Below, piece after piece: positions 1 to 8,702 of a stretch of 64,000 nt of DNA. Position numbers and translations under genes: made by a program. This DNA is from Thermococcus bergensis. GTDB lineage: Archaea > Methanobacteriota_B > Thermococci > Thermococcales > Thermococcaceae. Position 1 is the first letter of the stretch; every line of letters begins with the position of its first letter. Below the pieces are notes generated by a model. It was not told the origin of the DNA. It saw only the letters and a list, made by a program, of their open reading frames with translations, and made no database searches. Where the stretch lies: NCBI RefSeq assembly GCF_020386975.1, contig NZ_JABFNK010000005.1, forward strand, positions 124,001-188,000, read 5' to 3'.

Positions 1-79
1 TAGGAAGTTATCCTCGATGGAGCAAGCATTCTTTGATTCGTCCATAAAAAATGCATTATGAAGGGGCGATCGAAGTTGC

Positions 80-538
80 TTACTCCCTCTTTCTGAACCT
101 AGCCGTTATTGTTTCGTTGGTTCTCCAGAATGGTAGTTTGCTGGCTTTGATTTCGATTTTTGCGGAACCCTTATTGAGAACGACCTCTTTTGCTAGCTCA
201 CTTGGTAGCTGGAACTGGATGTATATCTCTTCAGGGAGTTCGTCTTTCTTGACCGTGATCTTGAACTTATCGGTCCCATTTATGTTCTCATCGCCATAGC
301 GTACGAGGTATGATGTGCCTTCAGGAAAAATGATCTCGAGGTTAAAGTTGTCAACGTAGGGGGTGATCTTCAGCCCGAAGAGAGCGGTTCCGTCTGAGGT
401 TATGTATGTCACGCTTTCATTATTTGTATAGAAAACGTCTATGTAGGAGAAGCTTGCGGGTGGTAGCTCTGCTGTATTGACTGCGTATGCTAGGAGGCTG
501 AGTGTTATGAGGATAAGCACAAGCATCGTTTTGTTCAT
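80..538 (-). CDS. Hypothetical secreted or membrane-anchored protein
   Basis: This 152-residue protein starts with a short Lys-containing N-terminus and a hydrophobic stretch (about residues 4-22) that reads as a signal peptide or anchor. The rest is polar and looks like a single beta-rich extracellular domain, with two or three Asn-X-Ser/Thr sites (for example NESV, NGTD, NETI). No enzyme motif is visible and I do not recognise a named family. It is transcribed alone, with an AT-rich stretch upstream of its start at 540-580. An outside-facing role is inferred only from the signal sequence. Confidence 0.6.
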   Translation of the reverse strand: MNKTMLVLILITLSLLAYAVNTAELPPASFSYIDVFYTNNESVTYITSDGTALFGLKITPYVDNFNLEIIFPEGTSYLVRYGDENINGTDKFKITVKKDELPEEIYIQFQLPSELAKEVVLNKGSAKIEIKASKLPFWRTNETITARFRKRE

Positions 539-584
539 TTTTTCACCCCAGGGGATTGTGTGGGATGGCTATATAACATTTCTC

Positions 585-1343
585 TTATAATCCTGTCGGC
601 TCGTCTATAAAGAAAACGCTCACCCCAAATCTCTCCTCCAGCAAGGGCATTAGTGCTTTAACACCAAGGGTTTCTGTGGCGTAATGTCCTGCTGCTATAA
701 CATTTAGCCTCCCTTCCTTGGCTGTGTGATAGTCGTCGTGCAGAAATTCACCTGTTATGAAAAGGTCAACGCCTTTTTCTATCGCTTCCGGTATGGCAAA
801 CCCTCCCCTGCCGCTGACCACGGCGACGCTCTTTATTTCCTCGACCCCGAATTCATAGCCTTTTACATAGTCAGTTTTCAGCTTTTCCACGAGTATCTGG
901 GCAACCAGAGGCAATGGTTTTGGCTCTTGAAACTCTCCCAGGTATCCAATTTTTATGCCATTATATCCTCCGAAAGGCTCCTTTGGCTCCAAACCTAAGA
1001 GTTTCAACAGCTGTGCGTTGTTTCCTACCTCAGGATGAACGTCAAGGGGCAGATGGGCGGCGTAGAGGTTTATCTCGTTTTCGAGGAGAAACTTAAGCCT
1101 TTTTTGTACAAGCCCTCTGACGTACTCTATTCCTCCCCATATTAGGCCGTGGTGCACTATCAGCATGTCTGCTCCTAAAGCCTTGGCTTTGACAAAGGTG
1201 TCCATGCAGGCATCAACTGCAAAGGCAATCTTCTCTATCTCTTCTTTTCCTTCTACCTGCAATCCATTTCGGGATTTGTCAGGAAAAGAGCCTATGCTCA
1301 GGTACTCGTCAAGGAACGCAACAATCTCCGCTCTGCTTACCAT
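585..1343 (-). CDS. Nif3-like dinuclear metal-binding protein
   Basis: The 252-residue product belongs to the Nif3/YbgI family (DUF34), whose members form toroidal hexamers that bind two metal ions. Visible family motifs are the early 'SRNGLQVEG' segment, the metal-binding 'HHGLIWGG' around residue 65, and the late 'GHYATE' segment that supplies further metal ligands. The cellular role of the family is not settled; annotation as a GTP cyclohydrolase is not well supported. I chose ATG at 1343 because GGTGA lies five bases upstream; an in-frame ATG nine bases earlier lacks such a site. It is monocistronic here. Confidence 0.85.
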   Translation of the reverse strand: MVSRAEIVAFLDEYLSIGSFPDKSRNGLQVEGKEEIEKIAFAVDACMDTFVKAKALGADMLIVHHGLIWGGIEYVRGLVQKRLKFLLENEINLYAAHLPLDVHPEVGNNAQLLKLLGLEPKEPFGGYNGIKIGYLGEFQEPKPLPLVAQILVEKLKTDYVKGYEFGVEEIKSVAVVSGRGGFAIPEAIEKGVDLFITGEFLHDDYHTAKEGRLNVIAAGHYATETLGVKALMPLLEERFGVSVFFIDEPTGL

Positions 1344-1430
1344 CTTGTTCACCTTTTAATAGTTGCTTTTCTTGTGTTTAAATGTTTTTCATGGGCTTAG
1401 GCACTTGCCTAAAAATGTGCCAACTGTAGT

Positions 1431-1446
1431 CGAAAGTTTTAAATAG
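1431..1446 (+). promoter_or_regulatory. Archaeal BRE/TATA promoter
   Basis: CGAAAG followed by TTTTAAATA is a good purine-rich BRE plus TATA box. It lies about 40 bases before the ATG at 1482, giving a short leader that ends in the GGTGA ribosome site at 1470-1474. It would drive the small membrane protein and, before the IS insertion, the TctA-like gene behind it. Confidence 0.55.
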
Positions 1447-1481
1447 AAACGATGTAAAAGTTGCTATTTGGTGAAATCACC

Positions 1482-1775
1482 ATGAGTAAGGTAAAGCAAA
1501 ATCTATACGAAATTTTTGGGGAAGTTATAGCAGAACACGATTTTATAAAAGCATTCCTAATAACAAGCGCATTGGCATTTCTAATGTACTTTAGCGCTCC
1601 ACAGATAGTTCGTATGATTGGGAGGGAAGATTTGTTGAATGCCCTAAGAGTAACGTTAGGTGCCTTCGGAGCATTTTTGGGATTTATAGTATCAACAGCA
1701 ACAATTGAACCAAAAAGGGTTGTGGAGGAGGAGGGCGTGTTTAGTTTCACCCCCTGTTATTTAAACAGTATTTGA
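1482..1775 (+). CDS. Small membrane protein, 3' end altered by an IS insertion
   Basis: The product has two predicted membrane helices (roughly residues 25-42 and 55-75) and no recognised family motif. It sits directly before a TctA-like permease, so it could be a small TctB-like partner; this is inference from position only. The insertion sequence at 1733-2601 entered its last codons. Joining the sequence across the element without one copy of the 10-base target duplication gives the natural end Val-Val-Glu-Glu-Glu-stop (TAA at 2612-2614), two bases before the ATG of the next gene. The present copy instead reads about 13 IS-encoded residues. ATG 1482 is preferred over 1461 because it has GGTGA just upstream. 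Confidence 0.55.
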   Translation: MSKVKQNLYEIFGEVIAEHDFIKAFLITSALAFLMYFSAPQIVRMIGREDLLNALRVTLGAFGAFLGFIVSTATIEPKRVVEEEGVFSFTPCYLNSI

Positions 1776-2601
1776 CTCTGAGGAGGATTTTCAGACCATA
1801 ACACATTACCCCAAGCAGGATTCGGGTTACAGTAGTCTTTTTCAGAAAACAGGGGATCCTACTGCCAAACCACGTTGTAAACGCACCCCAGAACCCCTCA
1901 TGAGGATTCCTATGCCTGTACTCTTCTTCAGAAAACACTCTGTCTCTCTTCTTACTACCAAAACCACCTGGAGCGTTCTTAGTTTTCTTAACAATCGGCC
2001 GATAACCCTTTTCCACCACAGTGTTCAGAACTTTCTTTGAATCATAAGCCCCATCAGCATAAAAATTCCCAGAACCCCCCGGCAGGAGTTCAATCAGCTC
2101 GTTCTCAGAAGTTGTGATCTTCACAGCAACCGGATACAGTAAACCCGGCAGGATTCTCGTTATTGCCTGAACTTCTATCCTGCCCTTTTTTTATTTGTAA
2201 TAATGGTTGAGTCTGCTTGAGTGCTGGCGTAGGGTAATTTCTGGAGTTTTTTCAGGAGGTGGTTTGTCAGTTCTTCGAGGTTCAGCTTTTTCTCCCAGTT
2301 GTGGAGGGTTGAGTAGTGAATGTTTGCTCCGAAGAATTTTCTGCCGTAGTGCTGGGCGTCTCTGAGAGGTAGGTTGTAGTATTGTTTAAAGAGGAGTATT
2401 GCCAGTATTGTTTTTACTGGAAATTTTTTGGATTTTGGCAGGTTCTTCAGCTTTCCTTCTGATTCGAAGTCTGCTAAAACGTCAAGAATTGCGAATGCCA
2501 CGCTTTCAGGGTCTTTGAGTCTGTGATCCCATCTGGGGATCACGACAACCACCCGAAAGAATTCAGCAAAAACCCTAATAAAGGTTACTATAAACACGCC
2601 C
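1733..2601 (-). mobile_element. 869-bp insertion sequence, type A copy 1 (IS4/IS5-like)
   Basis: Ends are 11-bp inverted repeats, GGGCGTGTTTA. It is flanked by an exact 10-bp target duplication TGGAGGAGGA (1723-1732 and 2602-2611). The other copies are at 17772-18640 and 40016-40884; all are 869 bp and encode the same protein sequences, so transposition was recent. The target duplication contains the ribosome site of the downstream permease gene, so that site was kept. Confidence 0.93.
1747..2543 (-). CDS. Transposase of IS type A, copy 1 (needs frameshift)
   Basis: Two overlapping frames encode one DDE transposase. The upstream frame ends in Asn-Lys-Lys-Arg-Ala-Gly-stop just after a T7 run (A7 on the coding strand, 2186-2192). 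Adding one base at that run, or a -1 ribosomal shift, joins it to the downstream 125-residue frame and gives about 265 residues from the GTG at 2543. The first catalytic Asp lies in 'ADSTI' before the shift; the second in 'ADGAYDS' and the Glu of a Tyr-x2-Arg-x3-Glu motif ('YRHRNPHE') lie after it. The start is uncertain because upstream GTG codons are also in frame. Confidence 0.75.
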
Positions 2602-2616
2602 TGGAGGAGGAGTAAA

Positions 2617-3975
2617 ATGGACATTGCAACTCTCTTAATCCAAGCCACACTTTTGACGGCATTTTCCGTGTTGTTGTATATAATAATTGGAATGATCCCT
2701 GGAACCGATGAGACTGCTACAATTGCTCCAATAACCTTGGCGTTTTTGGCAGCGGGATTTGATCCATTGCTTGTTCTCGCGTGGTTTATGGGGACAATAG
2801 TAGCATTTAAAGCTGCAGATGCAGTTCCTACGGCACTTGCGGCAATTCCCGGAGGAGTTATGGCAGTACCGCAGGTTCCGGATGCATTGGTAGCAAGAAA
2901 ACATGGGTACTCGGAGATCCTTCTGAGAAAAGGTATAACTGCTAGTATTATTGGAACAATAGTTGCTATAGCAATAACGTTGCCCCTGTCCTTCTATTTG
3001 GCGCCTCTTGGGGAATTACTTAAAAATCCTACCGGACCTTTAGGCTGGCCTGGTTGGGTGTATTTGATCGTCGCGGGAATACTCCTGCTAGCAGTGATGT
3101 CAAAGGCAAAGGTGCTTGCGTTGTTGGCCATATTTCCCTTTGCAATGCTTGTTCAAGGTCTTAGGGGACTGTACGGACAGTCAGCGTTTGTGAGCATTTT
3201 TCTGGCGATTACAATCGGCCCAATACTCTACGAGCTCTTAACCTTAATCTCACCGAATAACCACCATCTAAGGCGGCAAGATTATGCACGGATTAAGCTG
3301 GTAAAAACTGGAAAGATATCTTTAAACCCCCTGCATCACCTTACCAGGGTGGAAGTCATGCTTTCTTCTGCCTTGGCAGGGTTAAGTGGTATCCTGGCAA
3401 CTTTTATGAGCCCTGTAGGATTAACAGTCCTGTTTGGGGACTTGATAAAAGAGAGCCAAAAAGATGAACTTAAAGGTTCTCTCATGGCATATGCAGTGAG
3501 AGATGCCATAAAGAACGCCACTTATATTGGGGGAACCCTTATACCACTCATTGCATTGGGAGTGCCTACAGGGCCCATGTCCGCAGGGCCGGCACATCCA
3601 TTCTTTGCTGAGCTTGCATCGTTTGGAGGAGCTACACCGAGGGAAGTCTTGCTCCAGAGGTACTCAACTTCGACCATAATGCTTGTAACAGTTTACGCGA
3701 CTATATTCGCTGCACTCCTTGCGTACTTCATACTGATTAAGTACTCAAAGCAGCTAACCAGATTTGTCTTTAAAAAAGTGCCCGCAGAGGCACTGTATGC
3801 TACGTTCCTAGCAATAGTGCTTGTATTGGCATACAATGATGCTGGAATCGCAGGAATCTTTGGCTCAATCCTAGTTGGTCTTATTTCAGCCACATTCGTT
3901 AGAAACGGCGTTTCAATAGGAATACTCTTCATGATACTGGTTGCTGCCCCCTATCTTGTGGGGCTGTTATTCTGA
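2617..3975 (+). CDS. TctA-like tripartite transporter permease
   Basis: A 452-residue, strongly hydrophobic protein with about 11-12 membrane segments. The early 'GMIPGTDETATIAP' segment and the later 'ALGVPTGPMSAGPA' segment resemble the paired Gly/Pro-rich motifs of the TctA large permease (DUF112 family) of tripartite tricarboxylate transporters. In bacteria these work with a small TctB subunit and an extracytoplasmic binding protein; the small membrane protein upstream could be the former, and no binding protein is seen nearby. ATG 2617 is preceded by GGAGGAGG at 2603-2610, a site duplicated by the IS. Expression may now depend on the IS or on read-through. The substrate is unknown. Confidence 0.65.
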   Translation: MDIATLLIQATLLTAFSVLLYIIIGMIPGTDETATIAPITLAFLAAGFDPLLVLAWFMGTIVAFKAADAVPTALAAIPGGVMAVPQVPDALVARKHGYSEILLRKGITASIIGTIVAIAITLPLSFYLAPLGELLKNPTGPLGWPGWVYLIVAGILLLAVMSKAKVLALLAIFPFAMLVQGLRGLYGQSAFVSIFLAITIGPILYELLTLISPNNHHLRRQDYARIKLVKTGKISLNPLHHLTRVEVMLSSALAGLSGILATFMSPVGLTVLFGDLIKESQKDELKGSLMAYAVRDAIKNATYIGGTLIPLIALGVPTGPMSAGPAHPFFAELASFGGATPREVLLQRYSTSTIMLVTVYATIFAALLAYFILIKYSKQLTRFVFKKVPAEALYATFLAIVLVLAYNDAGIAGIFGSILVGLISATFVRNGVSIGILFMILVAAPYLVGLLF

Positions 3976-4074
3976 TTTTTATTTTTCCAATTTTAGGTCT
4001 ATCTTCAAGAACATTAAATCGGATGTGATGTTAAGACTTTTAAATGACAGTTCACTTCTATGAACGTGATGAGA

Positions 4075-5841
4075 ATGGAAGAAAAATATAGAAAAGCCTG
4101 CGAGGAAATTGCAAGGGCGGTAATTTCGGGTGAGATTAGGGACAGGAGAGAACTAAATCGGTTTAAGGTTAAAATCGCCGCGAAGTATCACCTTTCAAAG
4201 ATTCCCACTAATTCAGACGTGCTTAGAGTGATGAGCAAAGAAGATAGGGAGAAGTTCAAGGACTTCCTCAAGAAGAAGCCTACTAGGACAATTAGCGGTG
4301 TTGCTGTTGTTGCAATGATGACAAAGCCGTTTCCGTGCCCGCACGGCAGGTGTATTTACTGCCCTGGGGGCCCAAGCGAGGGCTCTCCCCAAAGCTACAC
4401 TGGAAAAGAGCCATCTGCTTTAAGAGCTCTTCAGAACGTTTATCATCCCTATCTCATAATGATGAACCGTTTGAAGCAGCTCTATGATATCGGCCACGAC
4501 ATAGACAAAGTTGAGGTTATTATACAGGGAGGAACTTTCCCCGCTGTGGATTTGGATTACCAGGAGTGGTTCATAAAAGAGGCCTTCAAAGCCATGAACG
4601 ATTTCCCTTACTTCAAGGACATTGAGAACCTTGAAGAGAAAATTAGAAAGGCTGTTCTTTTTGGCGAGGTTGACGAAGACCCCCTCTTCAAAAAAGCTTG
4701 GGAGAGAACACACAGGAAGCCGTACTATTATCTCGAGGAAGAGCAGAGGAAGAACGAGAAGGCAAAGGTCAGAATGGTGGGGCTAACTCTTGAAACAAGG
4801 CCCGATTGGGCCATGGAAAAGCAAATCGATAGAATGCTCAAGCTAGGCACCACGAGAGTTGAGCTTGGAGTTCAAACGGTGTTCAACTTCATCTATGAGA
4901 GGGTGAAGAGGGGACACACCGTTGAGGATACTGTGAGGGCTACCCAGCTCCTTAAGGATGCAGGTCTTAAGATAAACTACCACATGATGCCGGGTCTTCC
5001 GGGAAGTAACTTTGAAAGGGACTTAAAGGCCTTCCAAATAATCTTTGAAGACGAACGCTTCAGGCCGGATATGCTCAAAATTTATCCCACCCTGGTCACG
5101 AAGGACACGCTCCTTTACAAGTGGTACAAGGAAGGAAAATACAGGCCTTACACGACTGAAGAAGCCGTTGAACTGCTAGTTGAAGTTTACAAGATACTGC
5201 CAAAGTGGGTCAGAGTAATGAGAATACAGAGGGATATCCCAGTTCAGCTTGTTGAAGCTGGAGTAAAACACTCCAATTTAGGCCAGTTGGTGTTCAATGA
5301 GCTCATAAAGAGGGGCATAAGGCCGAGAGAGATTCGCTTCAGGGAAGTTGGGCATCAGATGCAGAAGTTTGGAGTTCAGCCCGAGGTTGAGCACATTAAG
5401 CTGCTGAGAGAGGATTATAAGGCAAGCGAAGGCCACGAGATATTCTTGAGCTTTGAGGATGTGAAGAACGACATTCTCATCGGCTTCATCAGACTTAGAA
5501 TCCCAAGTGAAAAAGCCCACAGAAAGGAGATAAACTGCTGTCCATCTGCTATAGTTAGGGAGCTCCACGTCTACGGCCCTTTGGTTCCAATAGGTGGAAA
5601 ACCGAAGTATGAATGGCAGCACAGAGGCTATGGAAGGGAGCTTTTGGCTGAGGCGGAAAGAATAGCGAAGGAAGAGTTCGACGTAAAGAAGATGCTCATC
5701 ATAAGCGGCGTTGGCGTTAGGGAATACTACAGAAAGTTCGGCTATAGAAAGGACGGCCCATATGTGAGCAAAAGACTTGACAAGAAAGGATATGCCAACT
5801 TTGTTAAGAGCAGGGAGTTTGATGCCCACTTGAACACCTGA
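4075..5841 (+). CDS. elp3: tRNA uridine-34 carboxymethyl synthase Elp3
   Basis: Elp3 combines a radical SAM domain with a GNAT acetyltransferase domain and makes the carboxymethyl modification on wobble uridine of tRNA; archaeal Elp3 is thought to work without other Elongator subunits. The Cys cluster CPHGRCIYC lies near residue 90, followed by 'GGTFPA' and the 'MPGLPGS' strand of the radical SAM barrel. The C-terminal 150 residues contain the acetyl-CoA site 'HRGYGRELL' and 'GVREYYRKFGY'. At 588 residues it has normal length. ATG codons at 4060, 4069 and 4075 are all in frame; a TATA-like TTTTAAATG at 4039-4047 and a GTGATGAG site favour 4069 or 4075. Confidence 0.95.
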   Translation: MEEKYRKACEEIARAVISGEIRDRRELNRFKVKIAAKYHLSKIPTNSDVLRVMSKEDREKFKDFLKKKPTRTISGVAVVAMMTKPFPCPHGRCIYCPGGPSEGSPQSYTGKEPSALRALQNVYHPYLIMMNRLKQLYDIGHDIDKVEVIIQGGTFPAVDLDYQEWFIKEAFKAMNDFPYFKDIENLEEKIRKAVLFGEVDEDPLFKKAWERTHRKPYYYLEEEQRKNEKAKVRMVGLTLETRPDWAMEKQIDRMLKLGTTRVELGVQTVFNFIYERVKRGHTVEDTVRATQLLKDAGLKINYHMMPGLPGSNFERDLKAFQIIFEDERFRPDMLKIYPTLVTKDTLLYKWYKEGKYRPYTTEEAVELLVEVYKILPKWVRVMRIQRDIPVQLVEAGVKHSNLGQLVFNELIKRGIRPREIRFREVGHQMQKFGVQPEVEHIKLLREDYKASEGHEIFLSFEDVKNDILIGFIRLRIPSEKAHRKEINCCPSAIVRELHVYGPLVPIGGKPKYEWQHRGYGRELLAEAERIAKEEFDVKKMLIISGVGVREYYRKFGYRKDGPYVSKRLDKKGYANFVKSREFDAHLNT

Positions 5842-5942
5842 ACTAAGGTGGTGCACTTAATCGGCCTTTATTTTTTGTTAAGTGAACTGCCCAGCCCTTA
5901 CGGAGGGTCTTCCCCCCGAAGAAGATAAAAAGACGAGAAAAC

Positions 5943-6791
5943 TCAAATTAACCCTTCGGCCTTTGCGGCCTCTTCTGGATCCTCATTTCTGTGGATTACC
6001 CTTAAAAGTGCTTTAATCATCGGTTCTGGGTTTTCTCTCTGGAATATATTCCTTCCAACTACTGCTCCGCTTCCTCCAGCTTCAATAACTTCCCAGACAA
6101 GCTTTAGGAAGTCAAGAGGATTGTCTGTTTTTGCTCCACCACTCAGAAGAACTGGAACGCCTGAAGCAGCGTCGACAACTCTGGCAAATGTTTCCCTTGA
6201 CCCGGTCCAGTAGGTTTTAATCATGTCTGCCCCCATTTCTGCGGCGGCCCTTGCTCCGTACATGACCACTCTGTAGTCCTCCTTCTTGCCGTATTTTTCA
6301 TTGATATAAGGCCCTCTTGGATAGGCAAACTGCACGACCGGATAACCTAAATCGTGGGCGTAGCTCGCTATTTCTGCAAACTGTCTCATCATTGCACCTT
6401 CATATGGGCTGCCCCAGTAGACGGTTGCCGCTACAGCATCGGCGCCAAGTTTAATTGCGTCCTCAACAAACCCGAGCTGGTCTTGCATAAGCCACTCTTC
6501 CTTTGGTCTGAGCTCTGTTTTGCTGGTGAGCTTTACCATCAAACCGACATCTTTACCGACAAGTTCTTCCCCGGCTATTCTCGCTATTCCTGGGAGCATC
6601 ATCACGCCGTCTACTCCAGCCCTAACAACTTTTCTAATTATGACTCTTGGGTTGATGTGTTCCCAGTGTTCTTCGAAATCCATTGGGCCGTGCTCAAACC
6701 CGTGATCCATTGCAAAAATCAAAGCCCTCCCATTCCTTCTAAAAAATCTCCTAAGTCTTCTCTTAATCCCAATGTTGTTGTATGCCTCCAC
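5943..6791 (-). CDS. fba: Class I (DhnA-type) fructose-1,6-bisphosphate aldolase
   Basis: This is the archaeal aldolase that interconverts fructose-1,6-bisphosphate with glyceraldehyde-3-phosphate and dihydroxyacetone phosphate. Family features are '[10 protein letters not shown]' near residue 30, the Schiff-base Lys in 'MIKTYWTG', and the phosphate-binding 'LSGGAK' and 'GRNIFQR' segments. I prefer the GTG at 6791, which gives a 282-residue protein starting Met-Glu-Ala-Tyr, matching the usual start; a GAGGTGA site sits just upstream, whereas a GTG at 6800 would overlap that site. It is divergent from the biotin ligase gene. Confidence 0.93.
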   Translation of the reverse strand: MEAYNNIGIKRRLRRFFRRNGRALIFAMDHGFEHGPMDFEEHWEHINPRVIIRKVVRAGVDGVMMLPGIARIAGEELVGKDVGLMVKLTSKTELRPKEEWLMQDQLGFVEDAIKLGADAVAATVYWGSPYEGAMMRQFAEIASYAHDLGYPVVQFAYPRGPYINEKYGKKEDYRVVMYGARAAAEMGADMIKTYWTGSRETFARVVDAASGVPVLLSGGAKTDNPLDFLKLVWEVIEAGGSGAVVGRNIFQRENPEPMIKALLRVIHRNEDPEEAAKAEGLI

Positions 6792-6888
6792 ACTACTCAC
6801 CTCTAGTGATACATTGCTGACAAATAATTTAAACTTATCGTTAAAACTAAATACTTCAATTGTCGAAATTCATTTCGGTGAAACAAAA

Positions 6889-7635
6889 ATGTTCGGACTC
6901 AACACTAAGATCATTGGAAGGAGGGTGATATACTTTCAGGAGATAGATTCAACCAATGAATATGCTAAACGGATAGCCCTCAATGAGGAAGAGGGAACCA
7001 TAATAGTGGCTGACACTCAAAACAGCGGCTATGGTAGGAACTCCAGAAGCTGGGCATCCCCTAAAGGCGGGCTGTGGATGAGTGTGATATTAAAACCAAA
7101 AACTACACCGGAACACATAGTTAAAACTGTTTTTCTCGGAGCAGTAGCCGTTGTTGAAACCCTGGAGCGATTTGGAATAGATGCAAGGATAAAATGGCCT
7201 AACGATGTCCTTGTAAACGAAAAAAAGATATGTGGTATCTTAACCGAAGGGAGCTTTTCGGAGAAGGAGGTTTACTACATTATCTTGGGCATAGGATTAA
7301 ACGTCAACAACCCAATCCCAGAGGAACTTGTGGGCATCTCAACATCAATAAGCAAAGTTTTAGGAGTGCGGATTCCCACAGAAGAGGTGTTTAAAATCCT
7401 TGTGGAGCGGTTGGAGCACTGGTATGGGGAGTTCCTCAAGGGAAATGACGAGAAGATACTCCAAAAATGGAGGGAGAAGGCACTCTTAGGCAGAAATGTC
7501 AAAATAATAATGGAAGATAAGGAGATTGGAGGAAAGGCTCTGGATATTGATGAACTCGGTGCATTAATCTTGGAGCTTGAGGACGGGAGAAGAGAGAAAA
7601 TTCTCTATGGAGATGTATCATTGAGGTTTGAATAG
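6889..7635 (+). CDS. birA: Biotin--protein ligase, short form without DNA-binding domain
   Basis: This 248-residue enzyme activates biotin with ATP and attaches it to the carrier lysine of biotin-dependent proteins. The biotinyl-5'-AMP loop appears as 'GYGRNSRSWASPKGGLW' around residue 45-60, followed by 'KWPNDVLV', 'KKICGILTE' and 'GIGLNVN'. The C-terminal SH3-like domain ends in 'YGDVSLRF'. There is no N-terminal helix-turn-helix, so it should not be a repressor. ATG 6889 has GGTGA five bases upstream; the longer open frame from 6772 lies within the divergent promoter region and is not likely translated. Confidence 0.93.
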   Translation: MFGLNTKIIGRRVIYFQEIDSTNEYAKRIALNEEEGTIIVADTQNSGYGRNSRSWASPKGGLWMSVILKPKTTPEHIVKTVFLGAVAVVETLERFGIDARIKWPNDVLVNEKKICGILTEGSFSEKEVYYIILGIGLNVNNPIPEELVGISTSISKVLGVRIPTEEVFKILVERLEHWYGEFLKGNDEKILQKWREKALLGRNVKIIMEDKEIGGKALDIDELGALILELEDGRREKILYGDVSLRFE

Positions 7636-7681
7636 TCTTTTCTTTTTTGCATTCTTTTAGAAAAACAAAAAAGGTTATATA

Positions 7682-8613
7682 ACCCTAGTTCCCACCACCT
7701 GTGAAGTTGTATAATCTGTCCAGATTCACGGCCAGAATCGCCCCTAAAATCCTGACAGCTAACCCCCTCAAACTAACACTCCTGCTCGGCCTCAGAAGAA
7801 ACTCAGAAAACTTCGAAAACAAAGTCTCAATCCTCCTGCGAAAGTCAGACAAGTACTTGTAAAACTTCTTCTCCTCCAGATTACTAATCTGATTCCCCCG
7901 CTTTACTGGCGTGTAAACAACGCCAAACCTCAAAAACTCCTCCTCGAGTTCCCTGCTAACATACCCCTTATCCAAAAACAGAAAACAGCCGGAAAACTCC
8001 TCAACAATCACCCAGAACTTTTCCCGGACAACACTCACATCATGCTTATTCGCCGGATCAACAGACAGTAAAGCCAGCAAATTTCCATCAGAGTAACAGG
8101 TCAGCTTGTACCCATAGTAAAACTTTTTTTAGAGGGAACAAACCCAACTGCGGGCTTTTCAGAGATGACTTCTGAAGAACCCTCCTTATCCTTCCTGTTT
8201 TTTCTGGCCAACTCCTTGGTCTGAATGGGCTTTGAGTCCAGTATTCTAACGTATTCTCTGGCGTGTTTTTTGAATAATTCTTCCTGTGCTAGGAGTAGGA
8301 GTTTTTCGTGCCTGTTCAAGCGTTCTGTTAGTTTGTTGTACCTGATTTTGGGGAACAGTTTCATTTCTTCGATTAGGACTCTGTAAGCGTGCTTGTAAAC
8401 TCCGTTAAAGTGCAAGTGTGCTAGTATTGCGAAGGTTATTAGGTCGTAGAGGCTGATTATTTCCCTGTGAGTGTTTTTCGGGTAGTGTTTGCTGATTATC
8501 GGATAGATTTCGGATTTTATGATCAGGATTTCCTGCTGAAAGTTCATAACAACCACCAATCAACCAAAAAACTTAAGTACTTATAACCCTAACGATCTAA
8601 TGGGAACTAGGGT
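7682..8613 (-). mobile_element. IS982-family element, copy 1 (932 bp)
   Basis: Terminal inverted repeats are ACCCTAGTTCCCA. An exact 8-bp target duplication GTTATATA flanks it (7674-7681 and 8614-8621). The size, ends and transposase resemble the pyrococcal IS982 elements. The second copy at 38476-39407 has the same length but differs by a number of amino acids, so the two copies are not from the same recent jump. The target site was the TATA box of the downstream aspartate symporter gene. Confidence 0.92.
7685..8547 (-). CDS. IS982 transposase, copy 1 (needs frameshift)
   Basis: The upstream frame starts at ATG 8547 (GGTGG upstream) and stops at 8101 just after an A7 run on the coding strand (8124-8130). 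One extra A, or a -1 shift, joins it to the downstream frame ending at 7685 and restores a 287-residue protein. The first catalytic Asp is in 'ILDSKP' upstream; the other acidic residues are in 'FLDKGYVS' and 'RRRIETLFSKF' downstream. The joined sequence reads Tyr-Tyr-Gly-Tyr-Lys-Leu across the shift, a segment expected in this family. Confidence 0.78.
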
Positions 8614-8623
8614 GTTATATATC
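8608..8623 (+). promoter_or_regulatory. TATA box of the symporter gene, hit by an IS
   Basis: The uninterrupted site would read AAAAAGGTTATATATCCC, a BRE plus TATA. The IS982 copy entered inside it. The downstream duplication leaves GTTATATATCCC intact, but the upstream BRE bases are now the IS end (CTAGGGT). Start of transcription would be near 8645 and the leader about 58 bases long. Confidence 0.55.
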
Positions 8624-8702
8624 CCAGCACGTACAAAACAAATGTACAAAATCTATCAGCAATGAACCAAGATGTAATCTCAATTTCCGGGGGGTGAACT
8701 CA

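Noticed and set aside
1747-2543. Treating the transposase halves as two dead pseudogenes
   Set aside because: All copies of both IS types keep intact halves, the same A7 break and exact target duplications, which fits better with a frameshift product than with decay. This remains unproven without expression data.
6772-6888. Longer N-terminus for the biotin ligase
   Set aside because: It would overlap the divergent aldolase start and the promoter region; ATG 6889 has a good GGTGA site and matches the family start.
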